The position numbers were made by a program, and so were the translations under genes. Below the pieces are notes generated by a model. It had not been told where the DNA came from, ran no database searches, and was given only the letters and a program-made list of their open reading frames with translations. 64,000 bases of DNA from Forficula auricularia (Eukaryota; Arthropoda; Insecta; Dermaptera; Forficulidae): assembly GCA_024734495.1 (NCBI GenBank), contig JALMQS010000828.1, positions 5,133,603-5,197,602 on the forward strand. Reading direction: 5' to 3'. Positions 10,720 to 21,948 of the stretch are shown here, piece by piece (the first letter of the stretch is position 1; every line of letters begins with the position of its first letter).

Positions 10720-11430
10720 AGAAAAAAAAAATCATTAATATTTTCTTTCCGAAATCTGGAGGTTTGGCAGTGTCCCACACAAGTTCGATTCGAGCAATTA
10801 TTTATTGGAAGTAGTCTCTTGTTTATTTCTGGACTGCCTTAATCCAATCCTAATTTATTAATATATCAGTCAGTCTCCAAAGAAAAACTTTAACAAACTC
10901 TACTACCATACTGAAAATAATGAAAATTTATTGCTCAAAATTCACCCATTTCATTTTATGTCCTGAAAAAGGAAATGTTTCGGTTAAGCGATTTCATTCT
11001 TTATTAATGTACCAAATTCTGCCACCATCCCGAAAATAATGAAATTTTAGCGCACAAATTTCACCCCTTCATTTTATGTCCTGAAGAAGGGAAAGTTTCA
11101 AATTTCAGCATTCTAGGATCAGCGGAAGTACTCTATAATTTTGATGAGTGAGTGAGTGACGAAAAAGCCTATCGTAGGCCTCTTGTAACTTGGACGGTAT
11201 AAGCAGTAGAAATTTGAAATTTTGTAATTTAATTAAGCTTACGGGCCAATATTGTGGAAAAAATCATTAATATTTTCTTTCCGGAGTTTTGGCAGTGCCC
11301 CAAACAAGTTCGATTCGAGCAATATTATTTATTGGAAATAGTCTCTTATTTATTTCTGGACTGCCTTCATCCAATCCTAAGGCATTAATATATAAGTCCG
11401 TCTCCAAAGAAAAACTTCAACACTGCTGTA
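10720..11430 (+). repeat. Direct repeats of about 180 bp around a duplicated spacer
   Basis: 10720-10905 and 11250-11430 share AATCATTAATATTTTCTTTC and CAAGTTCGATTCGAGCAAT. The spacer holds two copies of a phrase ending TTCATTTTATGTCCTGAA (about 10951 and 11069). It also holds repeat E (TTTCAGCATTCTAGGATCAG, 11103), which recurs at 15163. CAGTGYCCCA...AAGTTCGATTCGAGC resembles a hAT end and has a reverse relative at about 16513-16556. Confidence 0.7.
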
Positions 11431-11662
11431 GTCAATCTTTTTAGACCTAATACATACACTCTTGTCTCTTAGATTAAACCGGCTACTGGGGCCTCCACGT
11501 GTCTTTTGGGGAGCGACAAATAAGTGAGAAACAAAAGTATTTTTACTATAAAAGCCATCATCAAGCTTAAATACAAGTACAAATTCCAGCTTTGTCATTT
11601 TCAACTTATCACAAATTGGTAAGTTATGGCACCTTACTCCTATGTTGTTAGAGTTCATGACT
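11431..11662. other. Anonymous DNA
   Basis: A 93-codon reverse frame (11377-11658) has no recognised motif and partly overlaps the direct repeat. No gene is supported. Confidence 0.4.
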
Positions 11663-11730
11663 ATGATGGAACTGTATTAGATGAAGGAGGAGGTATCAGA
11701 CAAAGTTGGATGTGCTGAGTTCAATAAAAC

Positions 11731-11787
11731 ACCCTGAATAAAACGTTTCGGCCTGAATTTATTTGGCCATCTTCAGTTAATTGGGAG
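11731..11787 (-). ncRNA. Hammerhead-like ribozyme motif, family 2 (minus strand)
   Basis: Minus strand: stem I CTCCCAATTAA, CTGAAGA, T, stem II GGCC/GGCC with an 11-nt loop, GAAA, CG, TT, then TTATTCAGGGT closing stem I. All conserved core positions are present apart from the one-nucleotide insertion before stem II. Confidence 0.65.
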
Positions 11788-11827
11788 TTATCCACACAAT
11801 GGGGGTTCACATATCTGATTGAATCTA

Positions 11828-12003
11828 CCCTAGTAGCACAACGTTTCAAACTATATAGTAACTATATAGTGCCTATATAGATTCTCAAAATGTAGCACAA
11901 AGTTTCAAATTGTATAGTAGCTATATAGTGCCTATATAGATTCTCAAAATCTATATAAGGACAATATAATTACTAAGTAGTTTGAAACATTGTGCTACTA
12001 GGA
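11828..12003. mobile_element. TA-flanked MITE with internal duplication
   Basis: Inverted ends of about 25 bp (CCTAGTAGCACAACGTTTCA) are bordered by TA on both sides. Inside, a roughly 65-bp phrase containing CTATATAGTGCCTATATAG is duplicated. It is nested in the large foldback 11663-12527. Confidence 0.7.
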
Positions 12004-12158
12004 TAGCCATGTCAAAAATAAAAATTGTAGCTTCATGTAAATTTAAAATGTGCCTGCGCCAAAGGTTTCAGAGATGAATGTAAAATCAGACGAAACGTTT
12101 TATTCAGGGTGTTTTATTAAACCCAGCGCATCCAACTTTGGCTGATACCTCCTAATTA

Positions 12159-12284
<126 letters not shown>

Positions 12285-12404
12285 TTAACAAAGAATAGGA
12301 TTCTGAACCTTTGGGCGCTGGCACGTTATAAATTTACATGAAGCTACAATTTTTATTTCTGACACTGGTTCGATCACATATGTGTACCGCATTTTCTGTA
12401 TAAC

Positions 12405-12460
12405 TCCCAATTAACTGAAGATGGCCAAATAAATTCAGGCCGAAACGTTTTATTTAGGGT
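12405..12460 (+). ncRNA. Hammerhead-like ribozyme motif, family 2 (plus strand)
   Basis: CTCCCAATTAA (stem I), CTGAAGA (12415-12421), T, GGCC (12423-12426), loop, GGCC (12438-12441), GAAA (12442-12445), CG, TT, TTATTTAGGG (stem I return, one mismatch and one bulge). It has the complete type I order. With only a two-pair stem III, cleavage would be expected mainly as a dimer, as in other minimal-stem-III hammerheads (established for newt-type ribozymes). Confidence 0.7.
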
Positions 12461-12527
12461 GTTTTATTGAACCCAGCGCATCCAACTTTGGCTGATACCT
12501 CCTCCTTCATCTAATACAGTTTCATCA

Positions 12528-13230
12528 CAGCCACGAACTCGAACAAAATTGCATTTGGCCTATGATTTATCCGAAAATTAATCATTTCAAATTAATGTAG
12601 AAAACGGGATCAGAGAAATCTCTTTACGAGAGGTCAAATATACTTGGAGTTAATATCCAGATAGAGTTATAGAATGAAATATATAGTAAATAACTTATTT
12701 CCAGGAACGAAATTTGTTGTAGAGGAAAATAGATTAAATCAGAGACCAGTTCAAAGAAACAAATACCAACATCCAAATATAATATTTGAGCGGGCGAAGT
12801 TCACTAAAAGAGGAGAAAGGAATATGACTATTTGATGCTAACTCTCAAACGCGAGACATTAAATTATAAATCGGTGAAACGAGAGATTGGATTCAAACCT
12901 GAATTTGAAGTAGAATTCATCAAAAAAAGCGAGGAAATTTCTGCTTGGCATCATCTTTAATCATTTTTGTTTTTCTAAGCAAAAGATTTTGCATCGCCGC
13001 CTTCTTTCATCGGCAGACGCAAGTTAGACAGCGCCCCTATGGTTCGACTAAACCCCGACTCAAATATCTAGAAGGAATTCTCAGAAGAACATCTCTTAGG
13101 GAAGTTTCTCTCTAAGGCATCTCATCAGATTATCCTCTTACAAATACATAACAAACTTGCTTAAAATCAACATAATTGTGCCTGATTTGCATTCTAACTT
13201 GCGTTCTGTCCTCAGGGTTTAGTTAAATCT
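12528..13230. other. Anonymous DNA
   Basis: No terminal repeat, tandem repeat or credible coding frame is seen. Confidence 0.45.
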
Positions 13231-13260
13231 AAATAATAATAATAATAATAATAATAATAT
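13231..13260 (+). repeat. (AAT)n microsatellite
   Basis: About nine AAT units in a row. Confidence 0.9.
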
Positions 13261-13384
13261 TTTTAAATTAAATTGATTAAAGCTTTGGTGGTTGAATAAT
13301 TTAATAAAAGGCTTTGATAAGAATCACATTATGCACTGTTAAATATATTTATTAACACAAACATAGAAACATATCCAATATAAT

Positions 13385-13440
13385 ACACCGCGTTTCGATC
13401 ACTATATCTGTGATCGGTTTCAAGTTTAAGCTACTTCGGC
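13385..13440 (-). ncRNA. Decayed hammerhead-like motif
   Basis: The minus strand retains stem II GATCAC/GTGATC with loop AGATATA and then GAAACGCGG, but the CTGAWGA core is replaced by TTGAAACC. It is classed as a remnant only. Confidence 0.35.
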
Positions 13441-13592
13441 GGTGGTCTGTAGAAAACTGAGAAGGCAAACGACTGTTACAAAAATTTCAAGCTAAGTAGG
13501 TACACCCGGCAATGAGTTGAAAACTGCACCTTTTGGCACACAATTTAACATTTTTAACCAAAAGAGAGGGATGTATATATTCAATAAATGAA

Positions 13593-14316
13593 TATCTAAA
13601 AAATTAAATCCAACAAATAAAATAATTGGAACTCAACAATCAAATAAAATTCAATAAAAGATATAAAATAATTATCTAATTTAGTTACAACTAAACGAGG
13701 AAATTTTTCCATGAAATCATTTTTTGAAGTCGGTGCTAAACAACTAAATAAGCGAGTTTACGCGATGTTTTCTTCATTACACGCCAAACGTACTAAATAA
13801 GATTCGTTGAACGCGATTTATAAAATGTATGATTGGGCTTCAAAAAGTGATTGTATGGAAAAATTTCGTAGTTTAGTTGTAACTAAATTAGATAGTTATT
13901 TTATACCTTTTAGTGCATTTTATTTGATTTTTGAGTTCCTATTATTTTATTTGTTGCATTTAATTTTTTGAAGTGGGTTTTATTTTTTTTCTAAAAATTA
14001 TTTTTATTTTTCTCTTTTTAGTGTTGTTTACCATGCATCGCAGGTAGATGGGAAGGCATTTTCTTCTCACATCCGGTCATTCGACCTTTTTTTTATAAAA
14101 GATTTTTCCATTATTTGCTCAAAAGAATTGAAGATTTTCGTTAATTTGTCATTGATCATATTCAGAACTTGACCAAATTAATATAGGACCAATTGGAAGG
14201 TCCCCTTTCCAATAAAAAAAATCGGTCCGTATGGTAGGAGAGAAATCAACGAACACACACAAAAAAAATATTATGATGAATTGATAACTTCCTCCTTTTT
14301 TAAAGTTGGTTAAAAA
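13593..14316. mobile_element. Foldback family C, copy 3
   Basis: Inverted halves meet near 13790 (13593-13760 and 13830-13995) around GTTTAGTTGTAACTAAATTA. They are followed by the AACTTGACCAAATTAATATA segment and the closing TTAAAGTTGGTTAAAAATAG end. It is homologous to 39066-39612. No coding capacity. Confidence 0.7.
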
Positions 14317-14352
14317 TAGTAGCAGCTGAGCTGAACATGCATTGTCTTAGTC

Positions 14353-14563
14353 CAGGGGTCGGCAACTGCGGCTGGCAAGCCACATACGGCTCTTTCAATG
14401 TGAAGATGCGGCGTTATTTTAAATCAAAAATCAAATTTATATGTATCTAATCCTATCCAAATACCATAATATTGAATTAAATATGTTAGTGGCTCTTTAA
14501 AACCGGGAAATTTTGTAAATTGTAACTTTTGGCTTTTCCGTCTCAAAATATTGCCGACCCCTG
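14353..14563. mobile_element. hAT-type MITE
   Basis: Perfect 13-bp inverted ends CAGGGGTCGGCAA/TTGCCGACCCCTG are flanked by TCTTAGTC (14345-14352) and TCCTAGTC (14564-14571), an 8-bp target duplication with one mismatch. At 211 bp it is non-autonomous. Confidence 0.9.
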
Positions 14564-15225
14564 TCCTAGTCCATTCTTTATAATAATTAAAATTACTATC
14601 ATTCACTAACTATGTGCTACTTAAGAGTTTATCTAATTAAGCCAGACAGTATAAATTTAAACTTGTTTTCGAATACCAGAATGTCAATTATTTTTTTGAA
14701 ATTTGGGAAATTTCATATTATTATTATTATGTTCAAAAGAGGGTACGAACTAACAGGGTTGAAGTTGGTCTCCGTCTACAATGGATTTAAAAGCTTAAAG
14801 TTGTTGTGTTGGAGGGGAGATAGAAGCCCAGTTCGTGTCTTAGGGATCTAAGGAAGAATTAGGGTGATTAAAAGGACCTGAGAAGGAGCAAGGGCGGCTG
14901 ATATGAAGGAATCAGAAAATTTTTTATTAGATTATTTCTAAATCTCGACTTAGAGAGAGAGAAAAAATTTATTAGCCATTTTTTCAATGTGATTGTTTAA
15001 CAAACAAATACAGAATCTTAAATTCTTTTATGAACATATGTGCTTATGCTCAGCCCTTACGAGGGAGGTGGGAGAATTGTCCTCAGGGCCCCGGTTTTTG
15101 GCTTTTTGGTTTTTTCAATTTTTCCCTTTAATTGTACCCCAAACTCTACCAATATGCCAAATTTCAGCATTCTAGGATCAGTGAAAGTACTCTAGAAATT
15201 TGATGAGTCAGTCAGTCAGTGAGTG
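14564..15225. other. Anonymous DNA with repeat E copy
   Basis: Repeat E (TTTCAGCATTCTAGGATCAG, then AGTACTCT and TTTGATGAGT) is at 15162-15225 and matches 11102-11156. Short frames at 14612-14851 and 14993-15175 have no recognisable domains. Confidence 0.45.
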
Positions 15226-16404
15226 ATTTTTATGCAGTAAAAACTGCCAAAATATGCAGTTAAAAATGGTGAAATGTGCAAATAATATGCAGTTAAAGAT
15301 AGCTAAATAAAAAATTTTATGCACGAAAAAATTAAAATTGAAGACAAAAAGACTATATATTTGAAGGAATGCTATTAAAGGAATAAAATGATAAAGTAAG
15401 CTACAGACTCCAAGTGTCAAATATGTACTTTTATTGCGTAAAAAATTGCACAAAATTCTCATTACATTTAATATATTAAAAAATATTTAAACTCAAAGAA
15501 ATAAAAGGTGCACTTGAATAAAATCAACATAATAAACATATTAATGTTTCAAAAATGTGAACGAAAAAAATAAGGGGGGGGGTGGTAGTTTTATTTGACA
15601 GACACGATTGTATTGCTTTTATTTTTTTATATTAACCATCTCTTCCTATTGACGTACAAATAACAAACTAATAAAGAAATAATGCAAAATTTGACCGGCT
15701 ATAATCTGGTTCCTACTCTAATTTAAACACACATACGCACACACGACACACAATGGCCAAATGGGCTATAGTTCCCGAAGGCCATTAAAAAAATGAAATA
15801 ATTAAGAAAGGATTTCAAAAATAATTAAAATTTGATTCTAATGTGAATAATGTATGTTTACAAGTATTTTTTTAATTATCTTCTGGATATTATGTCTACG
15901 GTCACTTAAAATTGATTTATACGTTAGTCAACATCCATAGACGTAATGGGGGCCAAGTTAAACGAACATAAAATCCCCACTTTTATTTTGAAAGAAAAAG
16001 ATTGCAAACTTTTCGGCCTTTTCAAGTAGAGTATAGTATCTAGTCAAGTCAAAGTAAAACTGAATAATAAGAAAAATAAGTGGATTGTTGTTTTTTAGCT
16101 ATGTTTACATCCTTTGTAATCCGTTCAAAACTAAACTCTTGTCGTTGGGGCCTATATTTGTTTCTTCGAATTTAAATTAGTTCCCCCCTGTTTTCTTTCT
16201 TTTTTTTATTCTTTCTCGGAAAATGCAATATTCTTCAAATATGCAATTTTGTGCAATATTGCTCAAATATGCAAAAATATGCAGTATAAAATTTAACCCG
16301 CAGTATCCTAGATGCATGATTCGGATAGATAATTGATCTCCTGGGTCGTATGTGGCGCCAAACAAAATATGCAAATACATAGGAATCCGGTCTCTAGTTA
16401 TAAG
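15226..16404 (-). pseudogene. hAT transposon relic, minus strand
   Basis: The + strand block at 15880-15960 is the reverse complement of the hAT C-terminal region found intact-reading at 33834-33923. Here the minus strand reads PITSMDV, then has a short deletion where the RSFS of the conserved block should be, then YKSILSDRRHN. The 3' part matches the 34-kb copy (GCAGTTTTTACTG, 15235). The 5' end carries CCGGTCTCTAGTTATAA (16388), inverted relative to the 34-kb 3' end, so that phrase is probably the TIR. Most of the transposase is missing and no full reading frame remains. The assignment rests on the short motif and shared flanks. Confidence 0.5.
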
Positions 16405-16509
16405 CAATAGAAATATGGACCAGTTATGAAAGAAAAAAATTCAGCCATGTACAGGTTTCCAGTGCGAAGTTACAGAGCAGTCAAATTGCTTCCTGTAAAG
16501 GGTATAATC

Positions 16510-16556
16510 TGGCAGTGCACGCCCGCTCGAATTGAACTTTTCTGGGGCACTGTCCT
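16510..16556 (-). mobile_element. Possible hAT-type end
   Basis: On the minus strand: CAGTGCCCCAGAAAAGTTCA and ATTCGAGC, matching the phrase at 10768 and 11290. It is one-ended, so the identity is tentative. Confidence 0.3.
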
Positions 16557-16600
16557 CAGATATTTAGGTTTTGGGTCAAAGTCGAAGGTAATTCATTTAT

Positions 16601-16823
16601 CCTATGACATCTAGAGACTGGAACTCTCTTCCCTCGACCGTCTTTCCAGCTACTTATAACCTTCAATCTTTCAAGACCAGCATCCACAGATACCTTCGAC
16701 TGCTACCCAATCCCTAAATCTCCCCTTATCTTCACGTTACAAGGGTCCACCACGGACTTCAGAGGTTGTACCTTCTTGGTGAAACTTCTTCTTGTATCAA
16801 TATCATTATAAAAAAAAAAAAAC
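16601..16823 (+). pseudogene. 3' end of a non-LTR retrotransposon (RT C-terminus plus poly-A)
   Basis: The frame ending at TAA 16715-16717 reads RDWNSLPSTVFPATY, then NLQSFKTSIHRYL, then RLLPNP. This is the characteristic C-terminal tail of insect non-LTR ORF2 proteins (WNxLPxxVFP followed by LQxFKxxxxRyL). About 90 bp of 3' UTR follow, then a run of 13 A at 16811-16823. Only the last 38 or so codons survive, the usual outcome of 5' truncation in target-primed reverse transcription. The 5' boundary is not clear; upstream the frame merges with unrelated sequence. Clade assignment (Jockey or CR1 group) is not possible from this piece. Confidence 0.75.
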
Positions 16824-17916
16824 TTGTAAATTTGATTCTTGAATTTTTTGAAATTGTAGGCAACAGGAATAACGGAAGCAGGAATAGGAGTTCTAATCGC
16901 TTATAGTCTTAGAGATAATCGAGTTGGCGAAGACCTTTGTTCGATTTGCTTTTATAAATTAACCATGAATGGGTTTACTCTGAGAATTGAGCAAATGCGT
17001 GCCCTGGTGGCAACGCCTGTTCACGGTAGATATGCATTCAAATCGAATGCTTTGTGATGCGGGTTGCATCAACAGGCACTACTAGAAATTAAACACATTT
17101 GGAGTAAGAAATAAAAATAGGTACTTAATGGTTTTATTGACATTATTTTAATATATTAGAACAGTGGTAGTCAACCTGGCCAAATTATATGGAGGCCAGG
17201 GCGAATCGGCTTAACTATATCACACATAATTTGGTCAAATGGATGAATGGTATTATATTGTTAGTCTTTTCAATTTATTTTGTTATTCTTGTGTTTTATT
17301 ATTTTTTGTATTTATTTATACATAATTCTTTCATTTATTGGATTGGATGGATGATGTTATATTGTTGATCTTTTTAATTAATATTGTTATTCTTGTATTT
17401 TATAATTCTTTATGGGATTTATACGAATTCTATCATCATTGGACTGTATGATTTATAGCTGATATAGCTAATAAAAAATATTATTATTATTATTATAATT
17501 AATTTGAACATTTTAAAATGATTGAAATAATTAAAGTCAAAAGTATTTTACTTTAAAATTTTTTTAACAATCAACCCATCATCATTCCAAATTTATATTT
17601 TGCCAAGTGATTTACAGCAATAGATACTAAATATTCATGGAATTAATTTGAACATTTTTAAGTATGTAGGTACTTTTTGAAAAAAATAAAAAAAAATTGA
17701 AACATGTAATTTTCACTATTAAAAAATTTAAAAGTCTTATGATTGTAAAATTGAATTTTTCGAGGGTCTCGATTAATAAAAATTTTAAAGAATCGAAGGT
17801 CAATGGAATGACCATTCCCGAATTGAACATAAAAGTTCAATTAGATAACTGTAATATGATGTTTTTATATTAATTATTTGTGTTAAAATGAGGCAATTAA
17901 AAAACCTTGAAAACAG
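16824..17916. other. Anonymous DNA with one hAT-like terminus
   Basis: CAGTGGTAGTCAACCTGG at 17162 resembles a hAT 5' end, but no partner is found. 17250-17480 holds two related ATTGGATGGATG...TTATATTGTT phrases. The minus strand near 17570-17605 has ATGATGATGGGTTGATTGTT, a possible hammerhead remnant. No coding feature. Confidence 0.4.
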
Positions 17917-18070
17917 TTAATAAGTTCTAGTAAGGAGAAAAAAAGGCTGTTAAAAAACCTCTTCTTGTCATTAGCAATTATTTCCAAGTTTTAAATAAAT
18001 AATTGCTAATGACATGAAGATTTTGGGTTTTTTTAACAGGCTTCGTTTTTCTTCTTACGAGAACTTGTTA
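17917..18070. repeat. Foldback, 154 bp
   Basis: Arms of about 65 bp pair TTAATAAGTTCTAGTAAGGA with its near complement at 18049-18070, through GTCATTAGCAATTATT. It has no ribozyme core and no clear target duplication. Confidence 0.75.
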
Positions 18071-18089
18071 GAAAACTAGAAATTCAAAA

Positions 18090-18260
18090 ACTGGGGGTGC
18101 TGGAGGTGTGATTCGGGTTTGGTGAAGTTGGGGGTTTGGGGGTGGGGGGGGGGTTCAGTGACGGGGTGGTTTTTATCAGAATCTTAAATTAAAAATAATA
18201 TTAATATATAACTTTTAACTGAAGCAAAAAGTTGCCGAGCATCGCTCGGTGGTACTAGGT
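18090..18260 (+). repeat. G-rich tract with terminal hairpin (Helitron-like fragment)
   Basis: The G-rich stretch (GGGGGTGGGGGGGGGG, about 18139) is followed by GCAAAAAGTTGCC and the hairpin CCGAGCATCGCTCGG. The reverse-complement copy is at 50212-50460. A 3' hairpin near a CTAG resembles a Helitron 3' end, but the base after CTAG is G, not the expected T. Confidence 0.5.
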
Positions 18261-18603
18261 ACTATTAACTTTTCATTTAAGAAATATCATCAAATAATAT
18301 AAATCTTCAAACAGCAGTTTCAGTTAAAAATGAAAATTCTACACTGAAAACAAAGAAAGGTTGTCTTTAATGCTCCACCACTGAAGGTTTTACCCGAGGG
18401 GTCATCCGCGATTGGAAGTAGGTGTACACCTCTTTGGAAGTATTTTGGAAGTACTTGGAAATATTTGGAAGTACTTGGAAATTGATAGAGATTGTCTTTA
18501 GGAGACGGACTGGTATAAATATGCAATTGGATGTTGATGAAAGCAGTCCACGGTGGTTGTAAAAAAATAAGACTATAGAGGTTTTATTATTTTACATTTA
18601 TTT

Positions 18604-18650
18604 GTTAAACCGACGTTTCGGAGATTTATTTTCTCCTTCTTCAGGGTAAC
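18604..18650 (-). ncRNA. Hammerhead-like ribozyme motif, family 3 (minus strand)
   Basis: Minus strand: GTTACC (stem I), CTGAAGA, A, stem II GGAGA/TCTCC, GAAA, CGTC, GGTTTAAC (stem I return with a two-base bulge). The core is complete apart from the extra A. Confidence 0.65.
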
Positions 18651-18711
18651 AAAAAGTCAATGAAAGTAGTTCAAAAGTAATTATGTTTTGAACTACTTTC
18701 ATTGACTTTTT

Positions 18712-18758
18712 GTTACCCTGAAGAAGGAGAGAATAAATCTCCGAAACGTCGGTTTAAC
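18712..18758 (+). ncRNA. Hammerhead-like ribozyme motif, family 3 (plus strand)
   Basis: GTTACC (18712-18717), CTGAAGA (18718-18724), A, GGAGA/TCTCC, GAAA (18743-18746), CG, TC, GGTTTAAC. It is the mirror image of 18604-18650; the two diverge from a common centre. Confidence 0.68.
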
Positions 18759-19139
18759 TAAATAAATGTAAAATAATAAAACCTCTATAGTCTTATTTTT
18801 TTTACAACCACCGTGGACTGCTTTCATCAACATCCAATTGCGTACTTGGAAATATTTGGAAGTACTTGGAAATATTTGGAAGTGCTTGGAAATATTTGGA
18901 AGTACTTGGAAATATTTGGAAGTGCTTGGAAATATTTGGAAGTACTTGGAAATATTTGAAAATACTTGGAAATATTTGAAAATACTTGGAAATATTTGGA
19001 AGTTATTGGAAATATTTGGAAGTACTTGGGAATATTTGGAAGTACTTGGAAATATTAGGAAATGCTTGGAAATATTTGGAAGTACAAGTGTAAGTAGGTG
19101 TACAGCATATTAGGTCGCGGTTCATCCCTCGGTTTTACC

Positions 19140-20167
19140 TTAATGCAATGTTGTTTGAGAGAGATAGTTGTTTTGTCGAAGATAAAAGCTGCGAACAGGC
19201 GTTATATTATTCCGTATGATAAGAATAGAAAGAAAAAGTAAGACAAGTGTCTGTCAAGGGAGTAGATAGATGCAAACAGACTTTCTGGTTTGTTATACAA
19301 AAGAGAAAACAAGCCCCCTTGAGGAAAGAACTGGATTTTCCAAAAAAAATATAATTCAATGATTGAAGAAATAATCCTAGCATTTTTTCAGACCTTCTTT
19401 TATCCAATTAATTATTCAACATTGATTTAATGTCTGAGCACTTTACTAAATAAATAGCATACCCTTTGTACTCCAAAGTTAGAAAAAATAGAATTAAATT
19501 ATTAGATTAATTCAACTTATAACAAGAGCAACTTATTCAAAAAAAAAATCAAGATAAAAATTTAAATTAGAACCAAAAATAAAACGAGAGACATGTTGCT
19601 CCAAAAAATGTTTAATGCTTACTTTTATTCTTAAATGTTTATCTTTTTCTCACTCAAACTCGCCTTATGAATAATCAAGAGATATTTATTTAATGGCTAC
19701 CTCTCATGCATAGCTTGGTTTTCCATTAAATGTTGGTGTTAAAATTTTATTATAAAACCACTTGCAGAGTGAAATAATTCAACAGTATAAAAGATACTAT
19801 TAGAGATGTTAAAATTAATTATTTTTTATGTAGACTTTTATATAAACATTTTCCGGATGCATTAAATATATTAAAATGTTTTTACACCGTTAATTATTTC
19901 TTTGTTTTACATTTGTTGATGGAGCTCTAAACCCGAGGAGAGAAAGCCGAGAATTAGTAAATAAATTAGAGGAAAATATGAAAAGTGTTTCAAGCAGAAC
20001 CACAACTAGGCCATGTCTCCCGGGACAATACTAGATTTTTGAGAAAATCTACCGCCAGTGGGTTTTGTATTTTCCACCTTTAACCAATTATAATTATTTT
20101 ATTGCTTCAAAAATTTTAACTTACATTTTGGAAAATAAAAATAGACAACATAATTAGTTATACTAAT
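19140..20167. other. AT-rich DNA, nothing recognised
   Basis: No gene, SINE or inverted-end element is seen. A 66-codon reverse frame at 19207-19407 has no motif. Confidence 0.45.
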
Positions 20168-20385
20168 CTATTATTTTACGAGCTTTTCGTGCGTGCCTTC
20201 GGCACGCCTCTCGAAGCTCTGCCTTCCGGGGTGGTGCCCTGGCGGGCAGCGTCTCAGTCAAAAAATTTTATTCCTCTTAAAAATCCACACTCCAAATATA
20301 TACCTGTAAACTACCGAAAATACATCGTCTCTTAAAAGTTTCGCCTCTTTAATTTTTGAGTGGCGAGGGGGGGGGGGGGAGGAAT
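20168..20385 (+). repeat. GAGACG-box repeat, copy paired with 51483-51680
   Basis: It has a GC-rich head (TGCCTTCGGCACGCC hairpin, GCCCTGGCGGGCAGCGTCTC), then TTCCTCTTAAAAATCCACAC, ending in a G13 run. The reverse complement lies at 51483-51680, including the homopolymer (C run). This is probably one end of a Helitron-like family. Confidence 0.75.
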
Positions 20386-20644
20386 GATTATCAATATATT
20401 TAATGTTTCTTAATTTAAAATGAATTGGAGTCTTTCATTTCAAAATTCGAGTCCAAATTACAATTATATTTCAAATTTGCCTGGTTAATGAAAATCGATT
20501 GGAGCCATCAGTTTAAAATCCGAGCTGAAAATTATATTTCAAATTTGCCTCGTTAATTAATATATATTTAATGTTTCTTAATTTAAAATCTATTCAAAAA
20601 TATATAGTTTTAGTAACAGAAATCAAGATATAAATATTAATGTT

Positions 20645-20715
20645 GCATTGGTGTAATGACTAGAGCTGATTCCCTTAGTTCAAGAGTTCGTCGATTCGAT
20701 TCTAGGCAAGAGGGT
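20645..20715 (+). repeat. tRNA-like sequence (SINE head candidate)
   Basis: TGGTGTAATGACTAGAG resembles an A box, and CGATTCGATTCTAGG, 40 bp later, resembles a B box. The stems do not fold into a convincing tRNA, so it is read as a decayed SINE head. Confidence 0.35.
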
Positions 20716-20778
20716 AATTTTAAAGAAAATTCTCTCAGCGTTGTTACAAATTAATCTAGGCTGTTATATATAGTATTA

Positions 20779-21045
20779 CTAGCTGCAAGGGCCGCCCTAG
20801 CTGGCCCTCTTACTAGCCAGGGGGCCACGCACCCTAAACCCCACCTCTCACCATGCCCCTGCGCCCCACACCACCACCCCGACCCCGCACCCAGTTTTTG
20901 CATGTCTAACCTTCTAGTGGCCCTCATATTATTTTTATTTAAGGCCACGACATCTCCCCTTATAGCCCTTCGATCCTCCCACTCAGGATCCGGTTGAGTG
21001 GCTCAGGGTGTGGCCACAGCAGAACGGTGTGAAACCTTAGTATGC
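20779..21045 (-). mobile_element. Helitron-like 3' end with C-rich cargo and a shared block
   Basis: On the minus strand the element ends with a hairpin (AAGAGGGCC/GGCCCTT) and CTAG followed by T. Internally there is a C-rich tract (20820-20895). A block at 20940-21040 (ACATCTCCCCTTATAGCCCT, GTGTGGCCACAGCAGAACGG) is repeated at 29115-29210. The 5' end is not resolved. Confidence 0.5.
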
Positions 21046-21948
21046 AAAAATAAAATAATAATAATAACAACCGCATGTCGTCCAAACATTAAAAATAAAT
21101 ATATAAATACACTGTGAAGAATAAATAAATAATTAAATAATTAAAATAAAAAATAAATAGTTAGAATATGTCACTGGGTTTGAAGAAATTGTTGTTAAAT
21201 TCTCAGGAATAACAACATTCTAATTTCAATTATATTTTACTATTTTTCTTTGTCTTATATTTTCCATTTCCATACATATCATCTCATTCAAAATCTATAT
21301 TTCGAACCATTGTCTGTTTAAGCCCTTATCTAAATGGAAAAAGATGTCTATAAGCAAACGATCGAGATTTGAACCCAGGATAAGTGGAAATAAAGACTTA
21401 ACTTTTCAGCCTCCTCGGTGTTACATTTCAGTACTTGAGGGGTGCTTGACAAGTAAAGGACATGAAACTCTGAACTTTATTTCTATATATAAATATCATG
21501 CTATTACTCTAAGCTCTTCATAAAACTCGTCAAAATTGAAAGGAGCCGTTCAGTTTGAATAAATGACTGTTTCGTTCTCAGTTTACTTTCTATAGACGGC
21601 CTATTGAGTTGGCAATTTCATCCAAAGGTGCTTCTTTATCCTTTATGTCAAATTATATAATTCGTCAAAAGTGAATGTGTTTTCACCTCTCAAAGCTTAA
21701 ACATAATAGTCCTATAATTACTTAAATTTTGTAAATGATATTTTGGCATATTCATACAATTCCCAGGCTTATATTATTTACTAATTCTATTCTATCAATC
21801 CTTGAATCCATAAAGTCCTTTGATATAATCTCTGACTTCTATCCTATACTTTTTTGTATCCCTATCATTAAATAAATGTATATTTAAAAAAAAAAATCTT
21901 ATTAAAAAAACACATGTTTCTTGGTATTTTTGGTTTGAGCTTCTGCAC
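21046..21948. other. Anonymous AT-rich DNA
   Basis: No gene, tandem repeat or inverted-end element is seen. It ends with TTCTGCAC, the target duplicated by the next element. Confidence 0.45.

Larger units (their letters stand above)
18523..18841. mobile_element. Hammerhead-bearing foldback nested in the minisatellite
   Basis: Near-perfect arms of about 155 bp start GCAATTGGATGTTGATGAAA, with a hammerhead-like motif in each arm (18604-18650 minus, 18712-18758 plus). It interrupts the repeat array, so it is younger than the array. Confidence 0.85.
18395..19131. mobile_element. Minisatellite-carrying TIR element, copy 2 (interrupted)
   Basis: The ends CGAGGGGTCATCCGCGA and TCGCGGTTCATCCCTCG are flanked by a perfect 8-bp duplication, GTTTTACC (18387-18394 and 19132-19139). 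Minisatellite units (GGAAGTACTT/GGAAATATTT) flank a nested hammerhead foldback at about 18483-18841. Right-hand units include variants such as GGAAATACTT (reading AAATAC). The left flank ACCACTGAAGGTTTTACC reappears inside the composite at 21949-22549. Confidence 0.85.

Noticed and set aside
18838..19113. Stop-free frames reading WKYLE/LGNIW/STSKYFQ repeats (also 2403-2717, 2606-2953, 21795-22179, 22258-22536)
   Set aside because: They are translations of the 20-bp minisatellite, which lacks stops in several frames on both strands; periodic peptides follow from the DNA repeat, not from coding.
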